64,000 nucleotides of DNA, taken from assembly GCA_001940925.1 (NCBI GenBank), contig MSGZ01000023.1, positions 1 to 64,000 of the forward strand, given 5' to 3'. Below, piece by piece: positions 32,989-41,580 of this stretch. This DNA comes from Ruminococcus sp. Phil11 (GTDB taxonomy: Bacteria > Bacillota > Clostridia > Oscillospirales > Ruminococcaceae). The notes below the pieces were generated by a model. It did not search any database. It was not told the origin of the DNA and worked only from the letters and a program-made list of their open reading frames with translations. The translations under genes were made by a program, and so were the position numbers. Numbering within the stretch: position 1 is the stretch's first letter; each line of letters starts with the position of its first letter.

Positions 32989-34803
32989 TCACTTCACCTG
33001 CATTTCCGTTTTCAGCGCAGCGATCAGACGGTCGTTGTCCGCGCTGCCGCGGATCGCGATGCGGATGAACGCACCGCCGCCGAGCTTCTTTGAAAGGTCT
33101 TTGATCAGGATCGAATGCTTCACCAGCAGCAGCTTCGTCAGCTGTGAAGCGGCCATGCCGTTTGTGAGCTCCGCCGTGAAATAATTTGCCTGTGAAGGGA
33201 TCACGCGCAGACCGTCAATATGAGAGAGCTCTGCCGCAAATCTGCTGCGCTCCGCACGGAAGCGGACAAGCGCAGTTTCGTAGTCCTTGTTGTATTTTTC
33301 TGCGATCTGCATATAGAACTCGCCGAAGGAATTGATGTTCCAGATCGCGACGTCCTTTTTCATCGCGGCGATCAGCTCCGTATCACCGGAGGCCAGCACG
33401 CCGAGGCGCAGGCCGGGGACGCCGTAGGATTTCGAGATGCTTTTCATCACATACAGCCGCGGGTATTTGTCGAGTATTTCCTGACGGATCAGCGTCGCAT
33501 CCGGTTCGTCCGCAAAATCGGCAAAGGATTCGTCGATCACAAGGCGGATGCCCTTTTCGGCAGTCCAGTCCGCGAGCCGCAGCAGGTCGGCCTTCGGGAT
33601 ATAGCTGCCGGAGGGATTGTCCGGATTCACCACGACCAGACTGCCGATCTCCTTATCAGCGAAAAAGTGCATCAGGTCATCCGCCGTATAGGAAAGGTCG
33701 GCATTGTGCGGATAAAACGACACAGACTGTGCCGGGTCAAAGCGGTTCGGATACTCCTCAAAGGTCGGCCGGACAAAGCCGGTTCTGCCGCCCAGCTGCT
33801 CCATGAGGGATTTGATCAGCTCCGCCGCGCCGTTCCCGACGATGATGTTTTCCTGCTCTACGCCGAAATTCTTGGCGGCCAGCAGCGCATTGACCTTCAT
33901 GCCGGAGGGGTACTGCGTCAGCAGCTTCTCAAAGCTCGCCTTGATCTCGTCGATCAGACGCTGCGGCGGATAAAACGGATTGACCAGATAGCAGAAATCC
34001 AGCACCTGCGGATACCGCCAATAGCCGCCGTACCGCGACTGGATCAGGCTGACCCTTTCGTCGTCGTCCGGCGCAAACATGGACGCGGCAATGTCAAGGT
34101 CCTGCAGATCGTCGATCTCGTACCAGAGCTGACCGCTGAGCCGCTTTGCCTTGATGACCGGCGTGTCAAGCATCGTGATGACCTTCAGCACCTGCTCGTA
34201 ATACTCATTGTTGCCGAGTGCCTTGGAATAGGCGTCCAGAAACGGGATATAGTGCGTCTCCGAAAAGCGGCGGCTGAACTTGTAGATGTTCACGGTCTTG
34301 TAGTAGCTGCCGATCTCGTTGAAGCGAAATTTGTCCTTGCTGACAAATGTTTCAATATGGTCCTCGTCATCAATTTTGACGCAGGTGCCGTCCATCCAGC
34401 TTTCGTATTTGTCCACCAGTGCCAGCGTATCACGCGGGTCATCAAGCAGAAGGTCGATCACCTCGTCCTCAAAAATCAGGTCAGACTCAAATAAAAGCGT
34501 ATCATCACTGCAAAGCCAGTCCTTCGCCAGCGCGAGCGAATAGATATTGTTGGTCTTATAGTAGATCGGGTTTTCCACATACTCGATCGGCGTGCGGATG
34601 CCGAGCGTATCAATGTACTGCTTCAGTTCCTCCGCCTTATAGCCGACGACAATGACGATCCGCCTGAGCCCCTTTTTCTCGATCTGCCGGAGCATCCTGT
34701 CGATCAGGGTCTCCCCGTTCACCTGCACCATGCATTTTGTATTGCTGCGCGTCAGGTTCTTCAGCCGTTTTCCCATGCCTGCCGCCAAAATTACAGCCTG
34801 CAT
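32989..34803 (-). CDS. Nucleotidyltransferase fused to PLP-dependent aminotransferase (PntC-like)
   Basis: 604 residues. Residues 1-245 are a nucleotidyltransferase with LAAGMGKRLKNLT (6-18), a metal-binding ESD (106-108) and the layout of LicC/PntC cytidylyltransferases. Residues ~255-604 are a fold-type I aminotransferase like HisC/CobD: NPDNPSG at 393-399, DESF at 424-427, PLP-lysine Lys458 in SISKSYGVPGLRLG. The same fusion (PntC) makes CMP-activated 2-aminoethylphosphonate in Treponema and Atopobium, but pepM and ppd are absent here, so the substrate may be a phospho-amino alcohol. First gene of the operon; AAGGA lies 9 nt before ATG and a consensus promoter upstream. Confidence 0.85.
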   Translation of the reverse strand: MQAVILAAGMGKRLKNLTRSNTKCMVQVNGETLIDRMLRQIEKKGLRRIVIVVGYKAEELKQYIDTLGIRTPIEYVENPIYYKTNNIYSLALAKDWLCSDDTLLFESDLIFEDEVIDLLLDDPRDTLALVDKYESWMDGTCVKIDDEDHIETFVSKDKFRFNEIGSYYKTVNIYKFSRRFSETHYIPFLDAYSKALGNNEYYEQVLKVITMLDTPVIKAKRLSGQLWYEIDDLQDLDIAASMFAPDDDERVSLIQSRYGGYWRYPQVLDFCYLVNPFYPPQRLIDEIKASFEKLLTQYPSGMKVNALLAAKNFGVEQENIIVGNGAAELIKSLMEQLGGRTGFVRPTFEEYPNRFDPAQSVSFYPHNADLSYTADDLMHFFADKEIGSLVVVNPDNPSGSYIPKADLLRLADWTAEKGIRLVIDESFADFADEPDATLIRQEILDKYPRLYVMKSISKSYGVPGLRLGVLASGDTELIAAMKKDVAIWNINSFGEFYMQIAEKYNKDYETALVRFRAERSRFAAELSHIDGLRVIPSQANYFTAELTNGMAASQLTKLLLVKHSILIKDLSKKLGGGAFIRIAIRGSADNDRLIAALKTEMQVK

Positions 34804-34872
34804 TTTTTCACATCCTTCCGTTTTTCTGTATTCTCATCGCAAGCAAATAAATACATATTATAACAACTTCAT

Positions 34873-34901
34873 ATTATAGCAAATTCCGTTTGCCGTGTCA
34901 A
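34873..34901 (-). promoter_or_regulatory. Consensus sigma-A promoter of the lipid operon
   Basis: On the minus strand TTGACA (complement of 34896-34901), a 17-nt spacer and TATAAT (complement of 34873-34878). Both boxes match the consensus. The leader to the first gene is about 65 nt. Confidence 0.85.
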
Positions 34902-35026
34902 CTGACAAAACGCATTTTTCACAGCAAAAACATACATATCGCAAAATTGGTTGATATTTCACAAAAGATAAAAAATATGTTGATATACAGAATACAGTCG
35001 GTTTTCTCCGGAAACATGTACAGACA

Positions 35027-35055
35027 GAAAAACCGGAGCGCATGTACGCTCCGGT
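35027..35055 (-). terminator. Terminator of the sigma/anti-sigma operon
   Basis: ACCGGAGCG at 35032-35040 and CGCTCCGGT at 35047-35055 form a 9-bp stem; on the minus strand it is followed by a T-run (A-run at 35027-35031). It also insulates the lipid-operon promoter. Confidence 0.8.
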
Positions 35056-35068
35056 CGGTTTCTGCGGA

Positions 35069-35953
35069 TCATGATGTTTTTTTGTGCATATCGCGCCACG
35101 CCAGATAATCCTCCGGCAGCCGCTCATCCTCAGTGACCCCCTGCAGCACGCTCGTGCTGTTCAGCGGTTCTGGGCTTATTTCGACAAGCGACTGATAGCT
35201 CCCGGACAGTGTGCAGTACCGGAATTGCTGACCGGTGATCTTCTCATCCGGAAATGCGGCAAGCATTCTTTCCGTCAGTTCAGCCATGTTTTTATATGCC
35301 TCGCCCTTCGACATTTCCCGTGCGTCCCACACATACCAGTAAATGCGGTGATACTGCGTTTTCAGGTCTTTGCCGCTGACAACCGTGAATGACCCGATCT
35401 GCTCAGCCGGTTCAAGCCCCTCGGCGGTCAGTTCGTCCCGGAAGGCTGCATACTGTTCATTGAGTGCGTTAAGCTTTTCCCCGCTGAGCGCGTAGTCAAG
35501 AATAAAATCATTGCGCAGCCGGTAAGCAAGCCCGCCGCCTTCGGATACATACTGCCCGTTATACCAGTCAAAACGGCAGTGTATCCTGCCGCCGGAATAT
35601 GCCGAAAGCTTCGACTGTGCAATCAGCTTTCCGACCAGCGGCGCATAGCCGAGCCCGTAACAGAATACGCCGACTGCCAGCAGCAGCAAAGCCAGCAGCG
35701 TCAGACCGCAGCCGGCAGCGACCTTCCGGATGCGTGATCTGCGGCGTACTTTTTTGAGTGCCGTCTTTGCCGCCGGCGGGTCGGCGGGCGGTTCCGCAGC
35801 CGGGTGCTCCGGAAACGCCGCATACAGCTTCCGGCATTCCGCACAGGTTTTCAGATGCTCCTCAACCAGATGCTTTGTTTCATCACTGCAAAGTCCTTCT
35901 TGGTACACCGGAAACAGATCTCCGATCACCTGACAGCTTATCTTCTCATTCAT
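35069..35953 (-). CDS. Membrane anti-sigma factor with zinc-finger (zf-HC2) domain
   Basis: 294 residues. An N-terminal anti-sigma zinc finger (EEHLKTCAECRKLY, with an earlier Cys) is followed by a Pro/Ala-rich linker, one membrane helix (~75-100, GLTLLALLLLAVGVFCYGLGY) and an extracytoplasmic domain of ~190 residues that I do not recognise. Such proteins hold the ECF sigma factor inactive at the membrane until an external signal is sensed. It overlaps the sigma gene by 8 nt behind GGAGG, confirming the pair. Confidence 0.85.
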   Translation of the reverse strand: MNEKISCQVIGDLFPVYQEGLCSDETKHLVEEHLKTCAECRKLYAAFPEHPAAEPPADPPAAKTALKKVRRRSRIRKVAAGCGLTLLALLLLAVGVFCYGLGYAPLVGKLIAQSKLSAYSGGRIHCRFDWYNGQYVSEGGGLAYRLRNDFILDYALSGEKLNALNEQYAAFRDELTAEGLEPAEQIGSFTVVSGKDLKTQYHRIYWYVWDAREMSKGEAYKNMAELTERMLAAFPDEKITGQQFRYCTLSGSYQSLVEISPEPLNSTSVLQGVTEDERLPEDYLAWRDMHKKTS

Positions 35954-36455
35954 CGTTATCCGCCTCCTTCATCATGGCAAGCAGTTTCTTTTTGGCACGG
36001 AAAAACGTCACGCCTGCCCAGTTTGCGTTTTTGCCGAACAATCTGCCGATCTCGCTGAACTGCAGCTCTGCGAACACACGGAGCAAAAAGACCTCCTTAT
36101 ACGGCTCCTCAAGCTGATGCAGCAGACTGTGAATCTCCATGGAGCGGTCATGCTGCTCAGTCTGCTGCTGCAGATCGCCGGGGGCGCGAGGCTCCGGTAT
36201 CTCGTCCAGCGGAAGCGGGCGGTCTTTGTTCTTTTTCAGCCAGCGTCTGTATTCATTCCGCGCGATTGCACAGAGATATGTTTTCACCGAGCATTCCCCG
36301 CGGAATTTGTCCGCAGACCGGGAAAACTGCAGCAGCGTATCCTGCAGAATATCCATGGCAAGCTGCTCGTCATTCGTCATGCGCAGGATAAACTTGTAGA
36401 GATCAGCACTGTAAAGCTGATAGATCTCCTCAAATGCACTGTCCGTCGCGCCCAC
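35946..36455 (-). CDS. ECF-type RNA polymerase sigma factor
   Basis: 169 residues with sigma-70 region 2 (FEEIYQLYSADLYKFILRMTNDEQLAMDILQDTLLQ) and region 4 (LLHQLEEPYKEVFLLRVFAELQFSEIGRLFGKN), no regions 1 or 3, the ECF layout. It directs RNA polymerase to a small stress or surface regulon, under control of the anti-sigma factor encoded next. The start is taken as GTG 36455; the purine run AAAGGGGG lies directly before it, closer than usual, so the start is uncertain. Confidence 0.9.
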   Translation of the reverse strand: MGATDSAFEEIYQLYSADLYKFILRMTNDEQLAMDILQDTLLQFSRSADKFRGECSVKTYLCAIARNEYRRWLKKNKDRPLPLDEIPEPRAPGDLQQQTEQHDRSMEIHSLLHQLEEPYKEVFLLRVFAELQFSEIGRLFGKNANWAGVTFFRAKKKLLAMMKEADNDE

Positions 36456-36469
36456 CCCCTTTCACTTCA

Positions 36470-36499
36470 TTAGAGTACAGATGACGCGGTTTCATTACA
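36470..36499 (-). promoter_or_regulatory. Candidate autoregulatory ECF promoter
   Basis: On the minus strand TGTAAT (complement of 36494-36499) with the nearby TGAAAC, an 18-nt gap and CTCTAA (complement of 36470-36475) lie just before the sigma gene. The boxes resemble the TGTAAC/GTCTAA elements of ECF promoters of Gram-positive bacteria, which would allow self-activation. Confidence 0.4.
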
Positions 36500-36516
36500 G
36501 GATCTCAAAAAATTAT

Positions 36517-37428
36517 TCACCCCGCCTGACTGTTCATCAATGCGCGGACCTCCGGGAGCGTCGGCGGATTCAGCGGAAGCGGGAACCGCATGACCGCGGC
36601 TGCTGCACAAGCCGCGGCAAACCGGACTGTTTCCGCATCACGCATTTTATGCAGCAGCGCGTATACGCAGCCCGCCTTGAAGGTATCCCCTGCCCCGAGT
36701 GTGCTCTTTACCGGAACGCGGAACGCGGGCATCCGGTGCGTCGACCCGCCTTTTCTGCCGAACAGCATCTCCCCGCTCCCCTGCGTCAGGATCGTCAGGC
36801 CGTCTGTCTCCTGCTTCATCAGCTCCATGATATCCTCCGGTGCTGCTGCGGCACCGTACTGCGCCGTACATTCCTGTGAGATCACATTGACCGCGGCATG
36901 CCGGTGCAGCGCGGAATCATGGCGCGCGTCGATCGTCACATACGGGATCCGGTGCTTCACGCAGAGCTCCGCGGCCAGCAGCGATTCCGCACCGAAAAAC
37001 GGGTCGATCGCGGCTGCCCTGCATCCAGTGATGTCCGTTTCCCGCGGGATGCTCCACCAGCGTTTTCCGGACGAGAACAGCGCCTGAAATCTGCCCATCG
37101 GAGAACGCACATTTCCGCCGATCACAACGTAATCCATGACGCCCGGGTCATCCGGCATCGGATTGAGCGGCGACAGATCGACCTGCCTGTCCGCATAAAA
37201 TGCTTTCAGCATCGGCATGACTGCCGTACCGATAAAAGTGCCGTCCATGCGCACGGAAACACCAAGCGCATCCAGCACGGTCGCGGCGGTTCCTGTCTCT
37301 CCGCCCGGCAGAAAATACTGCGCTGCGATTTCTGCGTAGGTATCCGGCTGCAGAAAGCCGTCCTTCAGCAAAAACGAATGCGTGCCGAGAATCTGCCCGT
37401 ACAGATAGACCTCCGGTGTATGCGCCAC
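36517..37428 (-). CDS. PfkB-family carbohydrate kinase
   Basis: 303 residues. The second PfkB signature is clear near residue 255: STLGAGDTFKAGCVYALL, with the catalytic Asp in GAGD. The first signature region reads PGGETGTAATVL. The family phosphorylates sugars or nucleosides such as ribose, fructose or adenosine at the expense of ATP; the lid loop (VSVRMDGTFIG) does not point to a single substrate. The gene is alone on its strand after the sigma operon, and no transporter or sugar enzyme neighbours it. Confidence 0.8.
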   Translation of the reverse strand: MAHTPEVYLYGQILGTHSFLLKDGFLQPDTYAEIAAQYFLPGGETGTAATVLDALGVSVRMDGTFIGTAVMPMLKAFYADRQVDLSPLNPMPDDPGVMDYVVIGGNVRSPMGRFQALFSSGKRWWSIPRETDITGCRAAAIDPFFGAESLLAAELCVKHRIPYVTIDARHDSALHRHAAVNVISQECTAQYGAAAAPEDIMELMKQETDGLTILTQGSGEMLFGRKGGSTHRMPAFRVPVKSTLGAGDTFKAGCVYALLHKMRDAETVRFAAACAAAAVMRFPLPLNPPTLPEVRALMNSQAG

Positions 37429-37544
37429 GGGGATCCCTCCTTTTGTTATCAGTTATGCTTCATTATAACATAATCGCTGCCGGAAATCAAGCATCCGGCA
37501 GGCTGTTTATTCCGCTGATTCCTGCATTTCCGGCATACCGAAGA

Positions 37545-37573
37545 TTGACAAAAGCCGGAAAGTGTGGTATACT
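37545..37573 (+). promoter_or_regulatory. Consensus sigma-A promoter of the NPCBM-dockerin gene
   Basis: TTGACA at 37545-37550, 17-nt spacer, TATACT at 37568-37573; start codon at 37626. Confidence 0.85.
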
Positions 37574-37625
37574 ATTATTATTGTATGATATATCCACTAT
37601 CATCGCAGAGAAAGGAAGAAAAAAT

Positions 37626-39746
37626 ATGAGAAAATGCTATGTACTCGCAATGGCTGCCATGCTGTGCTGTACCGCTGCACTGCCGCCTGCAATGCCGGTA
37701 CAGGCCGCATCCGTTCAGGCAGAAGCCGATTCGGAATGGTTCAGCACCGGCACGGACATGAAAAACATCACAGTCTACGATGCTGAAAAAAACGGCTCGT
37801 TCCGAATGAGCGGCCGGAGCTTTACGCGGGGCATTGTATTCACGGGTGCTTCCAATGACTATGAGACCAATGCCGTTTCTGCGGTCACATATGATGTTTC
37901 TGCGTTCAGTTCGATCAGCTTTACGGTCGGACATCTCGACAATACCGCGCTGAACAGCGGCACGCTCTCGGTCATAAAGGACGGCACAGAGGCAGATTCC
38001 GTTTTCCTATCCTACAACATCACCGCCAGAGAATATACGCTGGACGTTTCGGATGCACAGTCCGTTACATTCTCCGTCACGGTCAGCGGAAAATCCCAGT
38101 TCGGCTTCGGCTGCTTCTCCGCCGACGGCAGTCAGCCGGAAAAGTCTTCCGCCGCACCGGAATACGATTCTCCGGAAAAGCTGATGAACGCAGGCTACAA
38201 CATGCTGAACACCGCGGTCTATACCGCAGCGGATAAGAGCCAGTCCTTCAAAATGAACGGCAGGACTTATTATCAGGGTCTTGTTTTCAGCGGCGGCGCA
38301 AGCTATAATGAAACGAACGCATCCCTGTTCACGGTCAATACGGAAAACGTCAGCAGGCTCCGCTTTACGGCCGGACACATCGACAACGCGGCCAGAAAAA
38401 ACGCGACCGTCAAGATCTACCGCGATAATGTGCATGACGAAGCTGAGGATATTCTGCTGACGCCGGATATGGCAGTCAAGGAATGCGAGCTCGACGTCAC
38501 CGATACCAAGTGTCTGCTGCTCTGGATCGACCGCGGCGGCGATTCTGTCTATGCCTTCGGCGATATCTCCGCCGATGAGAAGGAATGCGGACTGAAATCG
38601 GCTGCTCCGGTTTACGCTTCTCCGGAAAAGCTGCTGAACGCTTCCTTCAACAGCGAGAATATTGTCATCTGCAGCGCAACGGATCAGAGCCAGTCCTTCA
38701 AAATGAACGGCCGAACCTATTATCAGGGCATTCAGTTCAACGGCGGTATGCCCTACTATGACCCGAACACCTCGCACATCTCGTTCAATACCGAAAATGT
38801 CAGCAGGCTTTCGTTTACCGCGGGGCATCTTGACAATTCCGCGCTGAAGGACGCAACGCTGTATATTTACCGCGACAATGTCAAAAGCGATGAGGAGACG
38901 ATCAGTCTGAACGCGTCCATGCCGCTAAAGAATTACGTGATCGACGTGAGCGATACCGGCGTGCTGACGCTTGTCATGGAGCGCAAAACGAAATCGGACA
39001 GCTCCGTCAGCATTTCCGGCTACGGCTTCGGCAATGTCGCATTCGACGGAAAACCGGCCGAACTGGAATGCAAGACCCCGAAATATACGGACGCCGCACA
39101 GCTTCTGAAGGCCGGCTTCAATACGCAGAAGGCGATCGTCTATACCGGTGAGGATACTTCCAAATCCTTTGCATTCGGCGGTGAGACTTACACGCAGGGC
39201 ATCGTTTTCGGCAGCGGAAACGGCTTCACGCCCGCAACCGAAAACCGCATCTCGTTCAATGTCGAGAACGTCGGTGCCGTGACGATGAAGCTCGGCTGTG
39301 TGCAGAGCGACGGCAGAGGCGATTCCGTCATGCACGTCCTGCTTGACAATCAGGAGCTCCGGCAGATCTCGCTGAAAAAGGATATGACTGTCCGCGAATG
39401 CACGTTCAATACAGCAGGCTGCTCCGTGCTGGAGCTGGTCGTTCCGGTCAGCTATACCGACAGCTTTGCCGCCGCAGACATTCAGCTCTCCGATTCGCCG
39501 GTCATCCTCCGCGGCGATGTCAGCGGCGACGGTGAGGTCGGCGTCGATGACGCACAGACCGTCCTGAAAGCGTATACCGAGCGCATTTCCGGAAAGCCGC
39601 TCCCGCTGAACGCAGCGCAGACCGAGGTCGGCGATGTCGATGGCTCCGGTGACATCAGCATTGAGGATGTCCAGCTGATCCTCAAATATTACACCGAGAA
39701 TACCGTCGCGGGAAAGAAGACCCCGTGGGAGGCTCTGATGAAATAA
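37626..39746 (+). CDS. Secreted protein with four NPCBM-like repeats and type I dockerin
   Basis: 706 residues from ATG 37626 (AAAGGA upstream). Signal peptide ~1-28. Four tandem ~145-residue units share a core: a motif like RTYYQGIVF or RSFTRGIVF, a FNTENVSRLSFTAGHLDN strand, an IYRDNV strand and a CELDVTD end; this is the NPCBM/NEW2 galactose-type binding fold as far as I can judge. Units 2 and 3 share an almost identical SQSFKMNGRTYYQG segment, so they arose by duplication. The C-terminus is a dockerin with two good calcium loops (GDVSGDGEVGVDDA and GDVDGSGDISIEDV). No catalytic residues are seen, so it is a cellulosomal binding or structural subunit. Confidence 0.8.
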   Translation: MRKCYVLAMAAMLCCTAALPPAMPVQAASVQAEADSEWFSTGTDMKNITVYDAEKNGSFRMSGRSFTRGIVFTGASNDYETNAVSAVTYDVSAFSSISFTVGHLDNTALNSGTLSVIKDGTEADSVFLSYNITAREYTLDVSDAQSVTFSVTVSGKSQFGFGCFSADGSQPEKSSAAPEYDSPEKLMNAGYNMLNTAVYTAADKSQSFKMNGRTYYQGLVFSGGASYNETNASLFTVNTENVSRLRFTAGHIDNAARKNATVKIYRDNVHDEAEDILLTPDMAVKECELDVTDTKCLLLWIDRGGDSVYAFGDISADEKECGLKSAAPVYASPEKLLNASFNSENIVICSATDQSQSFKMNGRTYYQGIQFNGGMPYYDPNTSHISFNTENVSRLSFTAGHLDNSALKDATLYIYRDNVKSDEETISLNASMPLKNYVIDVSDTGVLTLVMERKTKSDSSVSISGYGFGNVAFDGKPAELECKTPKYTDAAQLLKAGFNTQKAIVYTGEDTSKSFAFGGETYTQGIVFGSGNGFTPATENRISFNVENVGAVTMKLGCVQSDGRGDSVMHVLLDNQELRQISLKKDMTVRECTFNTAGCSVLELVVPVSYTDSFAAADIQLSDSPVILRGDVSGDGEVGVDDAQTVLKAYTERISGKPLPLNAAQTEVGDVDGSGDISIEDVQLILKYYTENTVAGKKTPWEALMK

Positions 39747-39751
39747 CAGCG

Positions 39752-39791
39752 AAAGTGGTCATTTGTCGCCTGACAAACGACCACTTTTCTT
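39752..39791 (+). terminator. Terminator after the NPCBM-dockerin gene
   Basis: AAAGTGGTCATTTGTC at 39752-39767 pairs with GACAAACGACCACTTT at 39772-39787 (one mismatch), then TTCTTT. Confidence 0.85.
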
Positions 39792-39838
39792 TCCGTCTGT
39801 GCTATAATGGAAGCATCAAAGAAAAGGAGGGATCCGAT

Positions 39839-40636
39839 ATGATCGGAGCAATGTTAGGTGATATGATCGGCGCGCCTTTTGAGTTTGACAGAGGCAGCAA
39901 GACCAAGGACTTCCCGCTGTTCGGCAGGGGCTCGCATATCACGGACGATTCCGTGATGACAGCCGCGGTCGCAGAGGCACTCATGGAAAGCAGCGGCAAA
40001 TCCGATGACGAGATCAGAGCCGCCCTGATCCGCTCCATGCAGAAATGGGGCAGACGCTATCCGAATGCGGGCTACGGCGGACGGTTCATCCACTGGCTGT
40101 TCACAGCGGATCCGCAGCCGAACGGCAGCTACGGCAACGGCTCCGCAATGCGCGCGTCGGCGGCGGGGTGGATGTCCGTTGATATTGACACCGTGCGGCA
40201 TCTCGCGGCACTGACCGCGGAGGTCTCGCACAATCACCCGGAGGGCATCAAGGGCGCGGAGGCGACAGCCGCGGCGATCTGCCTTGCGCGAAACGGCAGC
40301 AGCCTCGCGAAGATCAAAGCATACACCGAACGGGAATTCGGCTACGACCTTTCCAAAACCTGTGCCGAGCTCCGGCCGAAGAACCGGCACAACGAGACCT
40401 GTCAGGTCACGATGCCGCTGGTCTTTGCAGCGTTCCTCAAAAGCACGGACTTCGAGGACGCGATCCGGAACGCGGTTTCGCTCGGCGGCGATACCGACAC
40501 GATCGCCTGTATCACGGGCAGCATCGCGGAGGCTTATTACGGCGTCCCGGCGGAGATCGAAGCGGAGGGCAGAAAGCGTCTGCCGGACGACATGCTTGCG
40601 CTGCTCGACCGATTCACGGCACAGCACGGCGCATAA
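39839..40636 (+). CDS. ADP-ribosylglycohydrolase (DraG/ARH) family protein
   Basis: 265 residues, ATG 39839 behind AAGGAGGGATC. It carries both metal-site motifs of the family: GDMIGAPFE and TDDSVM (Asp36-Asp37) near the N-terminus, and GGDTDT near residue 218. Family members remove ADP-ribose from proteins, nucleic acids or small molecules with two magnesium ions. The protein is slightly short (260-300 is usual). A TATAAT at 39803-39808 may be its -10 box. No ADP-ribosyltransferase is next to it, so the target is unknown; the TIR protein in the island is far away and need not be related. Confidence 0.85.
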   Translation: MIGAMLGDMIGAPFEFDRGSKTKDFPLFGRGSHITDDSVMTAAVAEALMESSGKSDDEIRAALIRSMQKWGRRYPNAGYGGRFIHWLFTADPQPNGSYGNGSAMRASAAGWMSVDIDTVRHLAALTAEVSHNHPEGIKGAEATAAAICLARNGSSLAKIKAYTEREFGYDLSKTCAELRPKNRHNETCQVTMPLVFAAFLKSTDFEDAIRNAVSLGGDTDTIACITGSIAEAYYGVPAEIEAEGRKRLPDDMLALLDRFTAQHGA

Positions 40637-40644
40637 CAAAACAC

Positions 40645-40681
40645 AAAGCGGCCGGATGCAGGGGCACATCCGGCCGCTTTG
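40645..40681. terminator. Terminator after the ADP-ribosylglycohydrolase gene
   Basis: A perfect 14-bp stem, AAAGCGGCCGGATG at 40645-40658 with CATCCGGCCGCTTT at 40667-40680, ending in TTT. Confidence 0.85.
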
Positions 40682-40694
40682 CGTTCTGAAAGCA

Positions 40695-40723
40695 TTGACA
40701 GAATAAAGAAGATGCGTTATAAT
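40695..40723 (+). promoter_or_regulatory. Perfect-consensus sigma-A promoter of the HD phosphohydrolase gene
   Basis: TTGACA at 40695-40700, exactly 17 nt, TATAAT at 40718-40723. Both boxes are perfect, so strong constitutive expression is expected. Confidence 0.9.
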
Positions 40724-40792
40724 AAATACATAACGCCCCTGCCGGTAAGGCAGACGGGAAAATCCGTGAAGGAAGTGAAAGGAGCCGGCAGT

Positions 40793-41482
40793 ATGAGCTC
40801 GGAATTTGCAGAAAACGAAAAGCGGTTCCCGCTGTACAACAAGGTGCGGAACGATCATGATATCCGCGTCTATATCGAGGAGCAGAACAAATCCATGCAC
40901 GCCATGGGCTATACGGAGCACAGCTTCGGCCATATCGGCGTGGTGGCGGAACGCACGGGCTATATTCTCGAAACGCTCGGCAAAGACGATCACACCGTCG
41001 ATCTCGCGCTGATCGCGGCATGGATGCACGATCTCGGCAATGTCGTGAACCGCGTCGATCACAGCCAGTCCGGCGCAATGATGACCTTTTATCTGCTTGA
41101 TAAAATGGGCTTTGCCGCAGAGGATATCGCACCGGTCATCCGCGCGATCGGCAACCACGATGAAGGCAGCGGCGTACCCGTCAGCGACATTGCAGCCGCA
41201 CTCATTCTCGCCGACAAATCGGACGTCCGCAGGAACCGCGTGCAGGATACACCCGAGCATTTCGATATCCATGACCGGGTGAATTATTCCGTCACATCCT
41301 CACAGCTCAAGATCAATTCCGAGCATACCGCGATCAAATTAAAGCTCGTGATCGACACCCGATACGGCGAGATCGGCGAATATTTTGAAATATTCATGGA
41401 GCGGATGCTGCTCTGCCGGAAGGCCGCCAAATTCCTCAATCTGGAGTTTCATCTGATCATCAATGAGCAGACGCTGATGTAA
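40793..41482 (+). CDS. HD-domain metal-dependent phosphohydrolase
   Basis: 229 residues, ATG 40793 with GAAAGGAG upstream. The HD signature is complete: an early His (HSFGHIG, 43-49), the HD pair in AAWMHDLGN (His79-Asp80), later NHDEGSG and an Asp in LILADKSDV. HD enzymes hydrolyse phosphate esters of nucleotides or second messengers. There is no GAF, PAS, DHH or RelA part, so a ppGpp or c-di-AMP role cannot be claimed. The gene is monocistronic or pairs with the DUF1963 gene 98 nt downstream. Confidence 0.85.
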   Translation: MSSEFAENEKRFPLYNKVRNDHDIRVYIEEQNKSMHAMGYTEHSFGHIGVVAERTGYILETLGKDDHTVDLALIAAWMHDLGNVVNRVDHSQSGAMMTFYLLDKMGFAAEDIAPVIRAIGNHDEGSGVPVSDIAAALILADKSDVRRNRVQDTPEHFDIHDRVNYSVTSSQLKINSEHTAIKLKLVIDTRYGEIGEYFEIFMERMLLCRKAAKFLNLEFHLIINEQTLM

Positions 41483-41580
41483 TGCGTTTGCCGGAGCATG
41501 GGGGATTCAGAAACGAACGCTGCGCGCTCTGCAGCGTTGATCAGCAATAAACTGCCTGAAAAAAACGGAGGTGTCATGCA

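Noticed and set aside
33220-34494. A 424-codon plus-strand frame inside the nucleotidyltransferase-aminotransferase gene
   Set aside because: The minus-strand gene has strong motifs in both domains; the plus-strand frame has none.
26640-34803. A phosphonate biosynthesis cluster
   Set aside because: pepM and ppd are absent from the window, and acyl-ligase, HAD and opine-dehydrogenase genes do not belong to the known pathway.
39854-41272. A 472-codon minus-strand frame across the ADP-ribosylglycohydrolase and HD genes
   Set aside because: It spans a terminator and promoter of genes with clear motifs and has low-complexity composition.
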